Assembly (NCBI GenBank): GCA_012729755.1
Contig: JAAYCN010000036.1
Span: forward strand, 1-57,270
Length of the DNA: 57,270 nucleotides
DNA from: Chloroflexota bacterium
Lineage (GTDB): Bacteria; Chloroflexota; Anaerolineae; Anaerolineales; Anaerolineaceae
Direction: 5' to 3'
Shown: piece after piece, positions 15,959 to 25,553 of the stretch
Numbering within the stretch: position 1 is the stretch's first letter
Layout of the letters: every line of letters begins with the position of its first letter
Notes under the pieces: model-generated
What the model was told of the DNA's origin: nothing
Database searches by the model: none
Seen by the model: the letters and a program-made list of their open reading frames with translations, nothing else
Position numbers and translations under genes: made by a program

Positions 15959-16735
15959 TTACCTCGGCATTTGTCCAATATAAAACTTAGGGGCATGATC
16001 TAGCGATGGTGTAAAACTGTCTTGATAATTCGAGCCAATCATACACCCGTAACATGTAACAGTAAGCGATACTAACGTCAATGGTTCAATTGTTCTATAA
16101 TGCATGTCAATGGAAAAACTCTTAGGACAAGAACTTCATTAATCCAAAATCATAACTTCCGCTAATAGTATACTGGGGAAGCCCCGTTGTTTTTGTATAC
16201 ATTTGACCGAATTCCATAGTCTCAGAAATATTTTCAGCACAAGCCGGATCATATTGATCTCTACACATCCATATTCCAGTTGGGTTTGTACCATTGACGG
16301 GATTATTATTGACATAAGCGAATCGATCAAGACCTTGTATCCCTTGCGTAGGAGGGACGAAGGTGTCAACCTGCATGAACCTGCCTGACCGCGGGTCGAA
16401 AATCCCACTCGCTGCGCTTCGAGGACCTGTGGCCACCTCGCGTTGTAGAAATAGATGTCGCCTTCTTGCATCTGCCCGGTAAAGCCATAGTCGGTAGGAC
16501 TTGTCTCTTGTGAATAGCAAGTTGTGCCCCATAGATGGTACCAGGTCTTACTCAGCAGACCCTCATCTGCCCTGGCAGTAGCGCTGACACTCCTCAATTG
16601 ATCACATACATTTAGCTCACCACACCATCATCCACTCACCATCGTCATAATATTAGGGTAGGATATCCTATCGCTCTTGCCATTCAAATTGCCGGTAGCT
16701 GGAGCGCAGGTGTAGCTCTGGGTGTATTGCCCATA
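15959..16735 (-). pseudogene. RHS-repeat core and C-terminal tip, remnant 2, several frameshifts
   Basis: Minus-strand pieces in order: a mutated YD repeat (TQSYTCAPATGNLN) near 16735, then YHLWG and TGQMQEGDIYFYNARW in one frame (about 16600-16430). After an insertion like that in remnant 1, the frame changes to FDPRSGRFMQVDTFVPPTQG, LDRFAYVNNNPVNGTNPTG (the usual end of the conserved core), and a variable tip to 16122. A further shift continues the tip as FSIDMHYRTIEPLTLVSLTV and on to a stop at 15959, next to the lipoprotein gene. At least two frameshifts make it non-functional as read, unless they are sequencing errors. The tip does not resemble a toxin I know. Confidence 0.75.
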
Positions 16736-16827
16736 ACCAGGAGCATGTGACAAATGTGAAAAAATGCAGATTCAGGTGAGATATCGGCGGGTTATGTTTA
16801 TAATTTAGAAATTATCAGGAGGCAGAA

Positions 16828-18300
16828 ATGACCGAAATTGAAAAAGACCCCAGTAATCAAAAAGACAACCAACAGGCGGCGCTAATCCCTCAGGATAATG
16901 TCGTAAAAACCCGCCATACGCTGAAATTAGGCGAAAAAACGCTGGATTATACAGTTACTACAGGGACACTTATTCTAAAGGAAGAAGATGAAAAATTAGG
17001 CGAAAAGCCAAAAGCATCTATCTTTTACGTGGCTTATCAGCTGCAAACGGATACGCCAAAGGCAGAGAGGCCGGTGACTTTTTCGTTTAATGGCGGGCCA
17101 GGGTCGGCTTCGGTATGGATGCACCTGGGGATGTTGGGTCCAAAACGGGTGTTGATGGACGAAGAAGGCATGCCATTACCGCCGCCATACCGCCTGGTTG
17201 ACAACGAATATACACTGCTCGAGGAAAGCGACCTGGTCTTTATCGACCCGGTGTCAACAGGTTTCTCGCGGGCGGTCCCTGGAGAGAAGGCGGACGAATT
17301 CCATGGGGTCAAAAAGGACATTGAATCGGTTGGTGATTTCATTTATCGCTGGACAACACGTAATCATCGCTGGAGCAGTCCGAAGTATCTGATTGGTGAA
17401 TCTTACGGCACGACACGCGCGTCTGGTTTGTCGCTTTACCTGCAGCAGCGACATGGCATGTATTTGAACGGCATCATGTTGATTTCGGTGGTGCTGAATT
17501 TCATCACACTGTGTTTTGACAGTGGCAATGATTTGCCCTTCCCCCTGATTCTGCCTTCTTATACCGCTTCCGCATGGTATCACAAGGCGCTTGCCGAAGA
17601 CCTGCAGGCCGATTTGGCGGGCGCTTTGCGCGAAGCGGAGCAGTTTGCTGCTGGCGAGTATACGCTGGCGCTGCTCAAGGGGTCTGCCATCCCAAAGGCT
17701 GAAAAAGACTTGGTTACCCGCAAGCTTTCACGCCTGACCGGCTTATCCCAGCGCTATCTCGAGGATCATAATTTACGCGTAGCCACGCATCAGTTCTGTA
17801 AAGAACTGCGCCGCAAGGAAGGCATTGTGGTAGGGCGGCTTGACAGCCGTTACATCGGCCAGGAGCAGGACAACGCTTCTGATGAGTATCAACGCGACCC
17901 ATGCTATTCAGCGATTTTGGGCCCATATGCCGCGGCGTTAAACGGCTATGTCAGGGAAGAGTTGGAGTTTGAGTCTGATATTCCCTATGAGATGATCAAA
18001 GGGCTTGAAAAATGGGAAGCGGATCAATCCCGATATATCAATGTGGCTGACGATTTAAGGGACGCGTTTTTCATTAATCCGGCCCTGCGGGTGTTTATCG
18101 CCAATGGTTTTTATGATTTGGCGACGCCCTATTTCGCTACCGAGTATACGATCAGCCATCTCGGCCTGCCCGCGAATCTCGCTGAGCGCATCCATATGAG
18201 CTATTTTGAATCGGGGCACATGATGTACCTGCATCTGCCATCGCTGGCGAGGATCAGCGGTGAACTGAAGAAGTTTGTGACGAACGCTGAACTGTCATGA
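16828..18300 (+). CDS. Serine carboxypeptidase-like peptidase, family S10
   Basis: A 490-residue enzyme of the S10 alpha/beta-hydrolase fold. FNGGPGSASVWMHLGMLGP near residue 90 is the oxyanion and substrate-carboxylate region. The catalytic triad is visible as GESYG (Ser near 192), ANGFYDLATPYF (Asp near 430) and ESGHMMY (His near 464). No signal peptide is seen, so it likely acts in the cytosol, as many bacterial S10 members seem to. The family removes C-terminal residues from peptides. AGGAGG lies just before the ATG. It is monocistronic, after the RHS remnants, and unrelated to them. Confidence 0.9.
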   Translation: MTEIEKDPSNQKDNQQAALIPQDNVVKTRHTLKLGEKTLDYTVTTGTLILKEEDEKLGEKPKASIFYVAYQLQTDTPKAERPVTFSFNGGPGSASVWMHLGMLGPKRVLMDEEGMPLPPPYRLVDNEYTLLEESDLVFIDPVSTGFSRAVPGEKADEFHGVKKDIESVGDFIYRWTTRNHRWSSPKYLIGESYGTTRASGLSLYLQQRHGMYLNGIMLISVVLNFITLCFDSGNDLPFPLILPSYTASAWYHKALAEDLQADLAGALREAEQFAAGEYTLALLKGSAIPKAEKDLVTRKLSRLTGLSQRYLEDHNLRVATHQFCKELRRKEGIVVGRLDSRYIGQEQDNASDEYQRDPCYSAILGPYAAALNGYVREELEFESDIPYEMIKGLEKWEADQSRYINVADDLRDAFFINPALRVFIANGFYDLATPYFATEYTISHLGLPANLAERIHMSYFESGHMMYLHLPSLARISGELKKFVTNAELS

Positions 18301-18348
18301 AATAGATAGACCGAAATTTAACTTTTGATTTTATTGAGAACAGAGAAA

Positions 18349-18735
18349 GTGCTTCTATTAGGTGTAAGAGAAGAAAATAGTTGGCTGTTATCAACATTTA
18401 ATCTGGCATATGCAGTCGGATGGGATAATATCTGTAAAGCTGTAAATACGGCTTATGATTATTATGATGATACAGAAATTCTAGTTGATGGCAAAAAAAT
18501 AGATATTTCTTTTAAAGATAATGTTTTGAAACTTACGGAAGCTGGAAATATGACAATTCGCGGAATGTCGAAAATAATTAAAGTTCCACTTATGATAACG
18601 TTTTATGATCAGCTTAAGACCGTAAATGTAGCGGTGGCACGCACAACAGAAGAATTTAAGGAAGCAAATTATCAGAAATTCAACACGTCGCTTGAAGAAT
18701 ACATGGATAGCTTAGAGTTAGCAATGTATCGTTAA
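18349..18735 (+). CDS. Hypothetical protein, 128 residues
   Basis: An AT-rich frame whose peptide I do not recognise. It begins VLLLGVREENSWLLSTFNLAY from a GTG preceded by GAGAA; a TTG start eight codons upstream is possible. The sequence shows a mixed alpha/beta pattern with GMSKIIKVPLM in the middle and an acidic helical end (SLEEYMDSLELAMYR). There is no signal peptide or membrane helix. Base composition is clearly lower in GC than the peptidase before it, which hints at a separate origin. It starts 48 bp after the peptidase stop and may be cotranscribed. Confidence 0.5.
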   Translation: MLLLGVREENSWLLSTFNLAYAVGWDNICKAVNTAYDYYDDTEILVDGKKIDISFKDNVLKLTEAGNMTIRGMSKIIKVPLMITFYDQLKTVNVAVARTTEEFKEANYQKFNTSLEEYMDSLELAMYR

Positions 18736-18848
18736 TTCGGAATTTAATTGGACTGAAAATCGTATTATTAAGCTTCCTCCAACATACGGATCCCAATAGT
18801 TTTATAAAGCAATGGATGGGGTTTCAGAATCTCCACAAAGTGTGAAAT

Positions 18849-20626
18849 TCAAAAATTGGCTTTGAAAATAAGGCAAGCGTGTGATTCAAGCGTTATTTCG
18901 GCTTTACCGGTGTCAGATCCTGGGTGTGTGATGGTCTGTGTCACATCGCTGAGATTGACAGCCAGATGGAGAACTGGTTGACCGCCAACCAAAATTTGCC
19001 AGAGGGCAAGTTGTTTTTGGTCATCGACAAGGAGGCATTGCCAACGCGCGCCGGTAAAGCTATGATAGCGATCGCGAAGTTGACTCAATTCTTGGAACAA
19101 TTTCCGATGCTTTCGCAGTCTGTTTTGATCGCTCCAAACCATTGGTACGCGTGATTCATCGAAACCAATAGCTCCGTCCTGATAGATTGAGCGGGGTTGA
19201 TTAAGGGCGATTTCCGTGCCGGCATAGACAATAACAGGCTGCGGGAGCAGGTAGAGAAGCGTGATGGCTACCTCCAACAGGCGCTCATCCCCGCCAGCAG
19301 TGAACAGGAAACGGTTCATGTCGTGGTTGTCGATAAAAACTGGCCGGCTGAAGTCAGGTGGAAAGGCTTGAGAGCTAACCTCAAGATAAGCGGCAAGTTT
19401 TGAGAGCGGCGAAGCGCGGCGGGCGATGCTCTCGCGAAAAGCCTGACAGGTTAAAAAGTCGAGTGTACCGTGCATGCCGCCAGCGAAAGAGGCCTGCACT
19501 TCGGCCGTTGAAATGATCTCGCCGAAAGTCCAGCAATCCGGGTTTGTTTCCGCGCAGGTCCTTCGGAAGTCGACCCAGAAATCAGGCTCAGGGCCATGCG
19601 CATAGTCAAGACGGTAGCCATCCACACCAAATTCGAGCCATTGTCTGGCGACCTGCAATAGGTAAGTGCGGGCAGGTGAGCCATAGGAAAGATTAAGCTG
19701 AGGCATGTTGCGCACATTAAAAAAAGTGCGGTAATGAGGCCAGCGCGACCAGTTGTACCATTCCCGATAGGGGTTATCGCGGTCAGACAGGGCAGCGCGC
19801 AGGCTTTGATGCTGTGAAGAAGTGTGGTTGGCGACAAAATCGAGGATAACTCTCATCCTGCGGGCGTGCGCCTGATCAATCAGTTCTCTTAGGTCGGCTT
19901 CATTTCCCAGGCGGGGCTCTATCCTGGTGTAGTCGGAGGTGTCATAACCGTGATGGCTGGGGCTTTTAAAGATTGGGGAGAGCCAGATGGCGTTGAAGTC
20001 AAAACTCGCGATGTGATCGAGCCGTTCGATCACGCCGCGCAGCGTGCCGCCCATTGGCTGTTTCAAACTGGCGGTCTGCGACCAGGGTTGATTACCACCG
20101 GGGTCAAATCTATCCAGGAAGATCTGGTAAACACGCGCGTCTTTTGACCAATCAGGCAGCTGATCTGTGCCGTACCAAATGGCAAATTGGCGGCTTGACG
20201 GGGTCGGGCAGCCTGGTTATCCGCGTAAATCCTGTCTGGTTTGGCTTTTTGCGCGCCACTGGTCAGTTCAGCCCAAACCTGATAGCGCAGCATGATGTTT
20301 TCAGGCTGGGGCGGCAGCGTCACCTGCCAGGTTCTGATCCAACCCCACAATAACGTCGACCAGTCTTGTGAGGTTTCGACACATTCGAGCGTCTGTGTGG
20401 TTTGCCACTCGTTGGTGGTGAAAGCAACTCTGACAGCCTGAACTGGCAAATCACTGCTGATGGTGATGGTTAACGTGACCGAATCATCTGGGCGGGGAAT
20501 GGCAGGTGATTTGGCGGACCAATGGTGCACGCCTCTGAGACGTTTGATGGCGAAAGCAGCGCCTTTTTTAGGAAAGTCTATATCCCCAAAGATATGGTCA
20601 ACAGTCAAATCGTTCGGTCTATTCAT
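18849..20626 (-). pseudogene. GH13 alpha-amylase family enzyme, one frameshift
   Basis: Two frames make one GH13 enzyme. The first runs from ATG 20626 (GAGG upstream) and encodes an N-terminal beta-sandwich domain ending at QAARPRQ. From about 20195 the reading continues in another frame: SSRQFAIWYGTDQLPDWSK, VYQIFLDRFDPGG, and then the (beta/alpha)8 core. The core keeps the GH13 regions DFVANH, GYRLDYAH (nucleophile Asp), FGEI (acid Glu) and FIDNHD. The shift falls in a C-rich run near 20199-20207, so it may be a slip in the organism or a sequencing error. Without a signal peptide the enzyme would act inside the cell on imported dextrins, in keeping with the maltodextrin ABC genes at 30.5-35.3 kb. 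Total length would be about 590 residues, like neopullulanase-type enzymes. Confidence 0.85.
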
Positions 20627-20785
20627 TTGTGCCCTCAATAAAGTCAGTGTCTAATCCTTATATTTCAGTTTGTGATTGGTCTGACAGGTTAGTGTTGCCA
20701 GATGGACAATATAACCAGTTCAAATCCCAATGATAACGATATAACCAAAAATAGCATAGGCGGGTGTATTGGGATAGTGGCCATC

Positions 20786-20968
20786 TTACCCCTCCTTTTT
20801 GTTCTGTGAGGTTTCTTTGAGAATTTCCTGTCTGAGCATGAGATCGGCGCGGCAGATCAGCGGGTAGAAAAAGCGGGCTCCTTCCCTTATCAACATGCGA
20901 TATGCCAGTTTTTGGGTGGAGAACGTCTGTGGGTTGCTGTTCGGAAACAATCGTTTCGCTCTACTCAT
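20786..20968 (-). CDS. Small basic protein, 60 residues, coupled to peptidase gene
   Basis: The ATG overlaps the last codons of the C39-like peptidase gene by 8 bp, suggesting translational coupling. The peptide (starting MSRAKRLFPNSNPQTF, ending ETSQNKKEG) is basic with one amphipathic helix and no membrane segment. I recognise no family. It could be a real small gene or a chance frame. Confidence 0.35.
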   Translation of the reverse strand: MSRAKRLFPNSNPQTFSTQKLAYRMLIREGARFFYPLICRADLMLRQEILKETSQNKKEG

Positions 20969-21752
20969 GCACGATGCCCATATTGTTTAAGACCCCCCAG
21001 GAAGTCAAAAAAACTTCCGCCGGCACGTCGTAGAAGCGGCCATTGTTCATATATCTGACCGTTGTTTCATCATATCCGGTGAGAATGACCGCGTGCTCGA
21101 AAGGCGCGACCAACACCTCGCGGCCTTCCTTATCAACATAGATTACCGGCTCGCTGTATTCCATGTTGCCGATTACCCAGATCAGAATCGGCTTGTTCTC
21201 GGCGATCTTTTGTTTGACCTGTTCAAGCGTCCATCCGTCGATTACGCGAGCAGGCAAGCCATACTTAACCAGCAGGTCTGCCACCGGTTTGGCGTGCACG
21301 CCGTAGGCGTAGGGCGGAATTTGCCCCCAGCGATCGGTGAGCACCTGCCCGCAGAAGCCAATATCCGGGTTATCTGAGAGGGGCAGTGCGAATTGAAAAT
21401 CGGATTCGTAAATGTTCACGCCGAAATAGGCTGCCCAATCCACCGCTGCGCTTGCCTCGCAGCTCAACGCATAGCTCTGCTTATGCCCGCTGATTGACAG
21501 GTAATGGGAGGAAGGATAACCTGGCGTTGGAGTCTGGCTTGGTTCCGGGGTGAGGGTGGAGCTGGGTGTTGGTGAGGCGGTGGAAACGTGCGTTGGAGAG
21601 GGAATAACAGCGGGTACTACCGCTTCAGTTCGAATTAGTTCTCCAGTTCTCACTATGGGTTTAACAGACTCTTTACTTGTCGCGGTCGTACACGCAGCAA
21701 AGAACAAAAATAACCATACCACATAAATGGGATAAGACGTTACCCGAGACAT
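20961..21752 (-). CDS. C39-like cysteine peptidase lipoprotein
   Basis: A 263-residue lipoprotein: hydrophobic start with lipobox FAAC (Cys21), then a Pro/Ser/Thr-rich linker to about residue 80, then a papain-like domain of the Peptidase_C39_2 type. The likely catalytic Cys98 sits in SYALSCEASAAVDWAAYFG, and the His in FEHAVILTGYD near 228. The domain resembles the C39 fold used by bacteriocin-processing peptidases, but without an ABC transporter, so its substrate is unknown. It would act at the outer face of the membrane or in the wall. It stands between the amylase and the kinase operon and shares a strand with both, but gaps suggest its own promoter. Confidence 0.8.
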   Translation of the reverse strand: MSRVTSYPIYVVWLFLFFAACTTATSKESVKPIVRTGELIRTEAVVPAVIPSPTHVSTASPTPSSTLTPEPSQTPTPGYPSSHYLSISGHKQSYALSCEASAAVDWAAYFGVNIYESDFQFALPLSDNPDIGFCGQVLTDRWGQIPPYAYGVHAKPVADLLVKYGLPARVIDGWTLEQVKQKIAENKPILIWVIGNMEYSEPVIYVDKEGREVLVAPFEHAVILTGYDETTVRYMNNGRFYDVPAEVFLTSWGVLNNMGIVHE

Positions 21753-21789
21753 CTTGCCTCAAGTTTACTTTAATCCTTAATTCTGGTGA

Positions 21790-22725
21790 TTAATAGCATT
21801 CTGTTGCTTTTAGAACTTCCTGATAACGCCTTGTCCGCTCAGAAATTATGTCTGAAGAAAAATGATGAACTCCGAAACCATCCATTTCAAATCCTGCACT
21901 TACAGCAGCCATGGCAAGGCTAGATTCAACCGATTGGGTTCCATAGGTAGAACCGACCAAGAGACCACCAACATAAGCATTTCCGGCTCCTGTTTGATCA
22001 ATCAACGAGCTGTCACTTGGTGGGCAATACCAGATGTGTTTAGTATCCGAGAAGAAAGAACCTTTTTCCCCTGCTCGGATGCTGATGTTTTTGCAGCCCC
22101 AAATATGGAATCGATTAATGATCTCCTTTAGATCTACCCGGTTGACTATTTTAATAGCTTCATCTAAATTTGGCGAATAGATATCAATTAATGAAAATAG
22201 TGCTTTGAAGTAATCCTGATCATTCTCTACTTCACGAGGTGAAGGTTCCTGAATGATACAAGCTTCCGGATTGGACCTTCGTAATGCGGTCAGAAAAGCA
22301 ATGATTTCTTTTGGAAAACCACTCCAGATAATATGATATCCGTCAGCTGATAAAAATTCATTGGGCAATCTGTCTTCCGCGAGCGCGGGTGGGTCGACAT
22401 GATTTGCAGGATCTTTGAAGATCTGGATGCGATGTCCTTCCGGTTGGAAGAGTTGCCAGGCTACGGTCGTTTTCGGTTTAGTTTCCTGAATGCCGCTTAA
22501 ATTAACCTGCAGTAGGTTTAAACGCGAGCGGTATTCGGAAAAATCATGTCCTACTGTTGCCACCAGACCAATTTCGTCTTCATACCAGACCCGCATGCCT
22601 GCGATAGCATGCGGTCCAGCTCCGCCTATTTCGTTAAAGCGAACGTCTCCATTATACGTTAGGATATCTTCAACGAAGATATTGGAAATACTAATGAGCA
22701 GATGCTTAAAGTGCTTCAATTTCAT
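21790..22725 (-). CDS. PfkB-family sugar kinase-like protein with Asn at the catalytic-base position
   Basis: A 311-residue ribokinase-fold protein. It has the N-terminal sheet ending GGAGPHAIAGMRVWYED and the C-terminal PfkB signature. That signature reads DQTGAGNAYVGG where the family normally has GAGD, so the catalytic base Asp is replaced by Asn (codon AAT). A GGN form occurs in some PfkB subfamilies (for example yeast Mak32-like proteins), so activity cannot be excluded. I chose the Met at 22725, which overlaps the SIS gene end by 20 bp. It is the last gene of the YjbQ-SIS-PfkB operon. In the known fructoselysine pathway an SIS deglycase (FrlB) and a PfkB kinase (FrlD) act in turn, which offers a model for this pair. 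Confidence 0.8.
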   Translation of the reverse strand: MKLKHFKHLLISISNIFVEDILTYNGDVRFNEIGGAGPHAIAGMRVWYEDEIGLVATVGHDFSEYRSRLNLLQVNLSGIQETKPKTTVAWQLFQPEGHRIQIFKDPANHVDPPALAEDRLPNEFLSADGYHIIWSGFPKEIIAFLTALRRSNPEACIIQEPSPREVENDQDYFKALFSLIDIYSPNLDEAIKIVNRVDLKEIINRFHIWGCKNISIRAGEKGSFFSDTKHIWYCPPSDSSLIDQTGAGNAYVGGLLVGSTYGTQSVESSLAMAAVSAGFEMDGFGVHHFSSDIISERTRRYQEVLKATECY

Positions 22726-23842
22726 CTTTGGAGAGCAATTGATTGTCGCGGATGGTGTTTGCATAGCGAGGATAGCCTTCGATATTTTCGCGATAGTAGC
22801 TGGCTCTTTTCATGTCCGATAAGTGTGTCGTAAAAAGTTCGATACCTACGGGATTTACGATGGGAGCAAAAAAGGGATTAACACCCTCACTTACCCTCAG
22901 ATGGTAGTCACTCTGCAAAACGAGTTCTTCACAGGAATTTTCACATACTGTAATGATCTTCCGCCCGATACGTTTCATTGGCACGAGCAATTCAAGCATA
23001 CGGGTATATCCACGACCTTTCGAAGTAATTAGGAAAGTGGGGATTTCAGAAAAGGCGTTTTCAAAATACTGGAGGTGGGCCCATTCCTCAGTTTCTTGTG
23101 GAATGGCGATATAACCTACTCCCTCGGTAATTTTCGCTGCAGCGAAGTGAGCACTGGCTAAATGAGGACCATCACCGAGGAAGGTGTAATACTTAGTATT
23201 CACCATCTGAGTTGCAAGTTCCTGAGCAATATCGGCATTCGCTTTAATTCCCCAAGCGACTTGGTCAGCGCAGGACTTTAATTGGTCCCTCAGCCGGTTT
23301 CCTTCCGTGGCACTAATCCGGCGTCGAACTTCTGCGATGTGGGTGCCGAAAAGGTAGAGAGCGAGCTGTGAGACCCGATATGAAGCAACACCCGGACTGC
23401 GAGGTAAAGCTTTTAGCTTGCAGGGAATGATCCGATCTGCACTTTTGGCAAGCGGACTCTCCAGATCTCCAACAAGGGCGATCGTCAAAAAATCGTTAGC
23501 TTGAGCCACTTTTAACGCCTCCACAGTTCTAATCACGCGGCCTGATACAGAGATCGCTAACACTAAAGGATTTCGTGGAAAGGCGCTCTGGTAATCAACT
23601 AGATCATATCGAGAAGCTTCCATGGCTCTTACAGCTCTGGTTTGAATGTTGCAAACTTTCCGGAAGAAACGTTCTGCGCCTAAACCGGCAAACCAGGAAT
23701 CACCGCATCCGGTAAACACGATCTCTTTGATCGAAGTAATCTCACGGAAGCTAAGTACTTCTCTGACAACTTTATCAAGCGTGACAACCTGTTCCCCAAT
23801 TAATTCGGGCAAGTATAGAATTTCGTTCAGCATATTTGACAT
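22706..23842 (-). CDS. SIS-domain sugar-phosphate isomerase or deglycase
   Basis: A 378-residue protein with two SIS domains in the AgaS/FrlB/GlmS-isomerase arrangement. The first has FTGCGDSWFAGLGAERF near residue 45 and LAISVSGRVIRTVEA near 95. The second has TFLGDGPHLASAHFAA near 215 and the PQETEEWAHLQYF segment, the place of the catalytic Glu and His of such enzymes. I chose the Met at 23842, since the frame upstream is the antisense-like tail over YjbQ; AAGGGTG precedes it. It starts 4 bp after the yjbQ stop. The likely substrate is a phosphorylated amino sugar or Amadori compound, but this is inference from family and partners. Confidence 0.82.
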   Translation of the reverse strand: MSNMLNEILYLPELIGEQVVTLDKVVREVLSFREITSIKEIVFTGCGDSWFAGLGAERFFRKVCNIQTRAVRAMEASRYDLVDYQSAFPRNPLVLAISVSGRVIRTVEALKVAQANDFLTIALVGDLESPLAKSADRIIPCKLKALPRSPGVASYRVSQLALYLFGTHIAEVRRRISATEGNRLRDQLKSCADQVAWGIKANADIAQELATQMVNTKYYTFLGDGPHLASAHFAAAKITEGVGYIAIPQETEEWAHLQYFENAFSEIPTFLITSKGRGYTRMLELLVPMKRIGRKIITVCENSCEELVLQSDYHLRVSEGVNPFFAPIVNPVGIELFTTHLSDMKRASYYRENIEGYPRYANTIRDNQLLSKDEIEAL

Positions 23843-23846
23843 GGGT

Positions 23847-24257
23847 TCACCCTTTGATGAATTTAACTTGAATAGTGCGTGTTCTGGGTCCGTCAAACTC
23901 CCAGAATAAAATGGCTTGCGATCTTCCAAAGGTGAAGTCACCATTGCTGACAATTAAAGCAAGGTCAGTACCAATTAAACTGGTTTTAATGTGGCCAGCC
24001 GCATCAGTTGGAGTATCTCGGATATGACTAAAATCGATTCGAGTAGGCACCAGACGGTTGATTTCGGAATTCAAATCTTTTGCGGTATCAGGATCCAAAT
24101 AAGAATTGATAGTCAGCCCAGCTGTTGAATGAGGGACAAAAATAAAACACATTCCATCCTCGAGGTTAGTTTCTTTAATTAAGGCACGTACTTGTGGAGT
24201 AATATCAATTAAATCGTGCCAATCGCTTGTCTGAATTTGTATTGTATGCAAAGTCAT
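23847..24257 (-). CDS. yjbQ: YjbQ/UPF0047 family protein
   Basis: A 136-residue protein of the YjbQ (UPF0047) family, of the expected length. Conserved parts include GMCFIFVPHSTAGLTINSY, with the conserved His and Thr, IDFSHIRDTPTDAAGHIKTSLIG and the GRSQAILFWEFDGPRTR end. Some members can replace thiamine-phosphate synthase weakly, but the true role is unknown. AGGAG is visible before the ATG. It heads a tight operon with the SIS and PfkB genes and follows the last ABC permease gene by 21 bp, so it likely belongs to one transcript with the transporter. Its place in a sugar-use operon argues against thiamine synthesis here. Confidence 0.88.
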   Translation of the reverse strand: MTLHTIQIQTSDWHDLIDITPQVRALIKETNLEDGMCFIFVPHSTAGLTINSYLDPDTAKDLNSEINRLVPTRIDFSHIRDTPTDAAGHIKTSLIGTDLALIVSNGDFTFGRSQAILFWEFDGPRTRTIQVKFIKG

Positions 24258-24278
24258 ATGAATAGAACTCCTTTTGAA

Positions 24279-25553
24279 TTATTTTGACTCAGTTTCATAG
24301 GGCTGCCCCCCTGCAGCTGGTCCGATATTTCTCCCCACAACCCCGCCCAAAACAATAATTGTGATGACATAAGGTAGCATGGCAAGGATTTTGGAAGGAA
24401 TTGCCACATCAAAGATCGCTAACTTGAGTGAGATTGACTCGGCAAACCCAAACAACAGACCTCCGCCGGCGGCGTTAATAGGATTCCATTTTCCGAAAAT
24501 CATGGCTGCTAAAGCTATGAAGCCTCGTCCGGCCGTCATTTGTTCATTAAATGACCCAATAGATCCAATGCTGAAGAAAGAACCACCGAGTCCAGCGATC
24601 AGACCACTTAAAATAACAGCCCGGGTCCGTGTCCGATTAACTTTTATACCAAGCGTATCAGCAGCTTTGGGGTGTTCACCTACAGATCGAAGGCGAAGGC
24701 CCCACTTAGTCTGGAAAATCGCGAAGTTAAGCACGATGACCAGAATATACATAAGGTAGGCAAAGATATTTTGGTTAAAGAAAACTGGGCCGATCACTGG
24801 GATCTTTGAGAATAGCGGAATTTCGAATGGAAAGAAAAACCCCGGATTATTCAGATAAGCGTAATCAAGCGATTGGATATATTTTTCTGAAAAATAGGAA
24901 GTGATGCCAATCGCAAAAAGATTAATGATTGTGCCAGAAATTACATTATTGGCCTTGTATTTGACACACATCGTGGCGTGAATCCAAGCGATTAAACCGC
25001 CGGTAAGAATGCCCACCAATAAACCGACCCACAGATTAGTAAGACTCGCGACGACGCTGGCAGTAAAAGCAGCCGAAAGCATCATACCTTCAATGGCGAT
25101 ATTGACGACTCCAGACCTCTCAGATAGTATTCCAGCCATAGCGCCAATGATTAGAGGAATGCTACGGACGACCATTACGCTCAATAGGCCTGTAATGTTA
25201 ATGGAGCTTCCACTGACACTCCAAACGATGAAACCGAAAGTGAAGAGAAGAAAAACGATCCCTAACACCAATGTAAACTTACTTCTAAAACCAATAATTA
25301 GTTGATATATTCCTGCCAGACCAATGATAACTGCGATAACAATAATTGTCTGCCTTGAGTTTAGCACTAGGTCATTTGTCATAATGGAAGAGCTAGCATG
25401 AGTGAGGTTTAAAGTGGTTTGCGTGATCGCGTCCAAATTTTGGGTGAAGAGAACAACCATCACCAGAGCAAGAATGATAAATAGAGCACCGAGCCGCTTG
25501 TTTTTAAGAAAAATGATCGATTGGATGTTGTTCGAGTTTGTTTCTTTTTCCAT
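24279..25553 (-). CDS. BMP/nucleoside-type ABC permease, second subunit
   Basis: A 424-residue membrane protein of the BPD_transp_2 family (RbsC/NupQ type). The first helix and a loop come before the core with MAGILSERSGVVNIAIEGMML near residue 140 and LRSVGEHPKAADTLGIKV near 290, the EAA-like loop that contacts the ATPase. It is longer at the N-terminus than NupQ (about 320) by roughly 110 residues holding two extra helices. It pairs with the permease at 25554-26792, whose stop codon directly precedes its ATG. Related systems import nucleosides, but the catabolic genes downstream suggest another substrate. Confidence 0.88.
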   Translation of the reverse strand: MEKETNSNNIQSIIFLKNKRLGALFIILALVMVVLFTQNLDAITQTTLNLTHASSSIMTNDLVLNSRQTIIVIAVIIGLAGIYQLIIGFRSKFTLVLGIVFLLFTFGFIVWSVSGSSINITGLLSVMVVRSIPLIIGAMAGILSERSGVVNIAIEGMMLSAAFTASVVASLTNLWVGLLVGILTGGLIAWIHATMCVKYKANNVISGTIINLFAIGITSYFSEKYIQSLDYAYLNNPGFFFPFEIPLFSKIPVIGPVFFNQNIFAYLMYILVIVLNFAIFQTKWGLRLRSVGEHPKAADTLGIKVNRTRTRAVILSGLIAGLGGSFFSIGSIGSFNEQMTAGRGFIALAAMIFGKWNPINAAGGGLLFGFAESISLKLAIFDVAIPSKILAMLPYVITIIVLGGVVGRNIGPAAGGQPYETESK

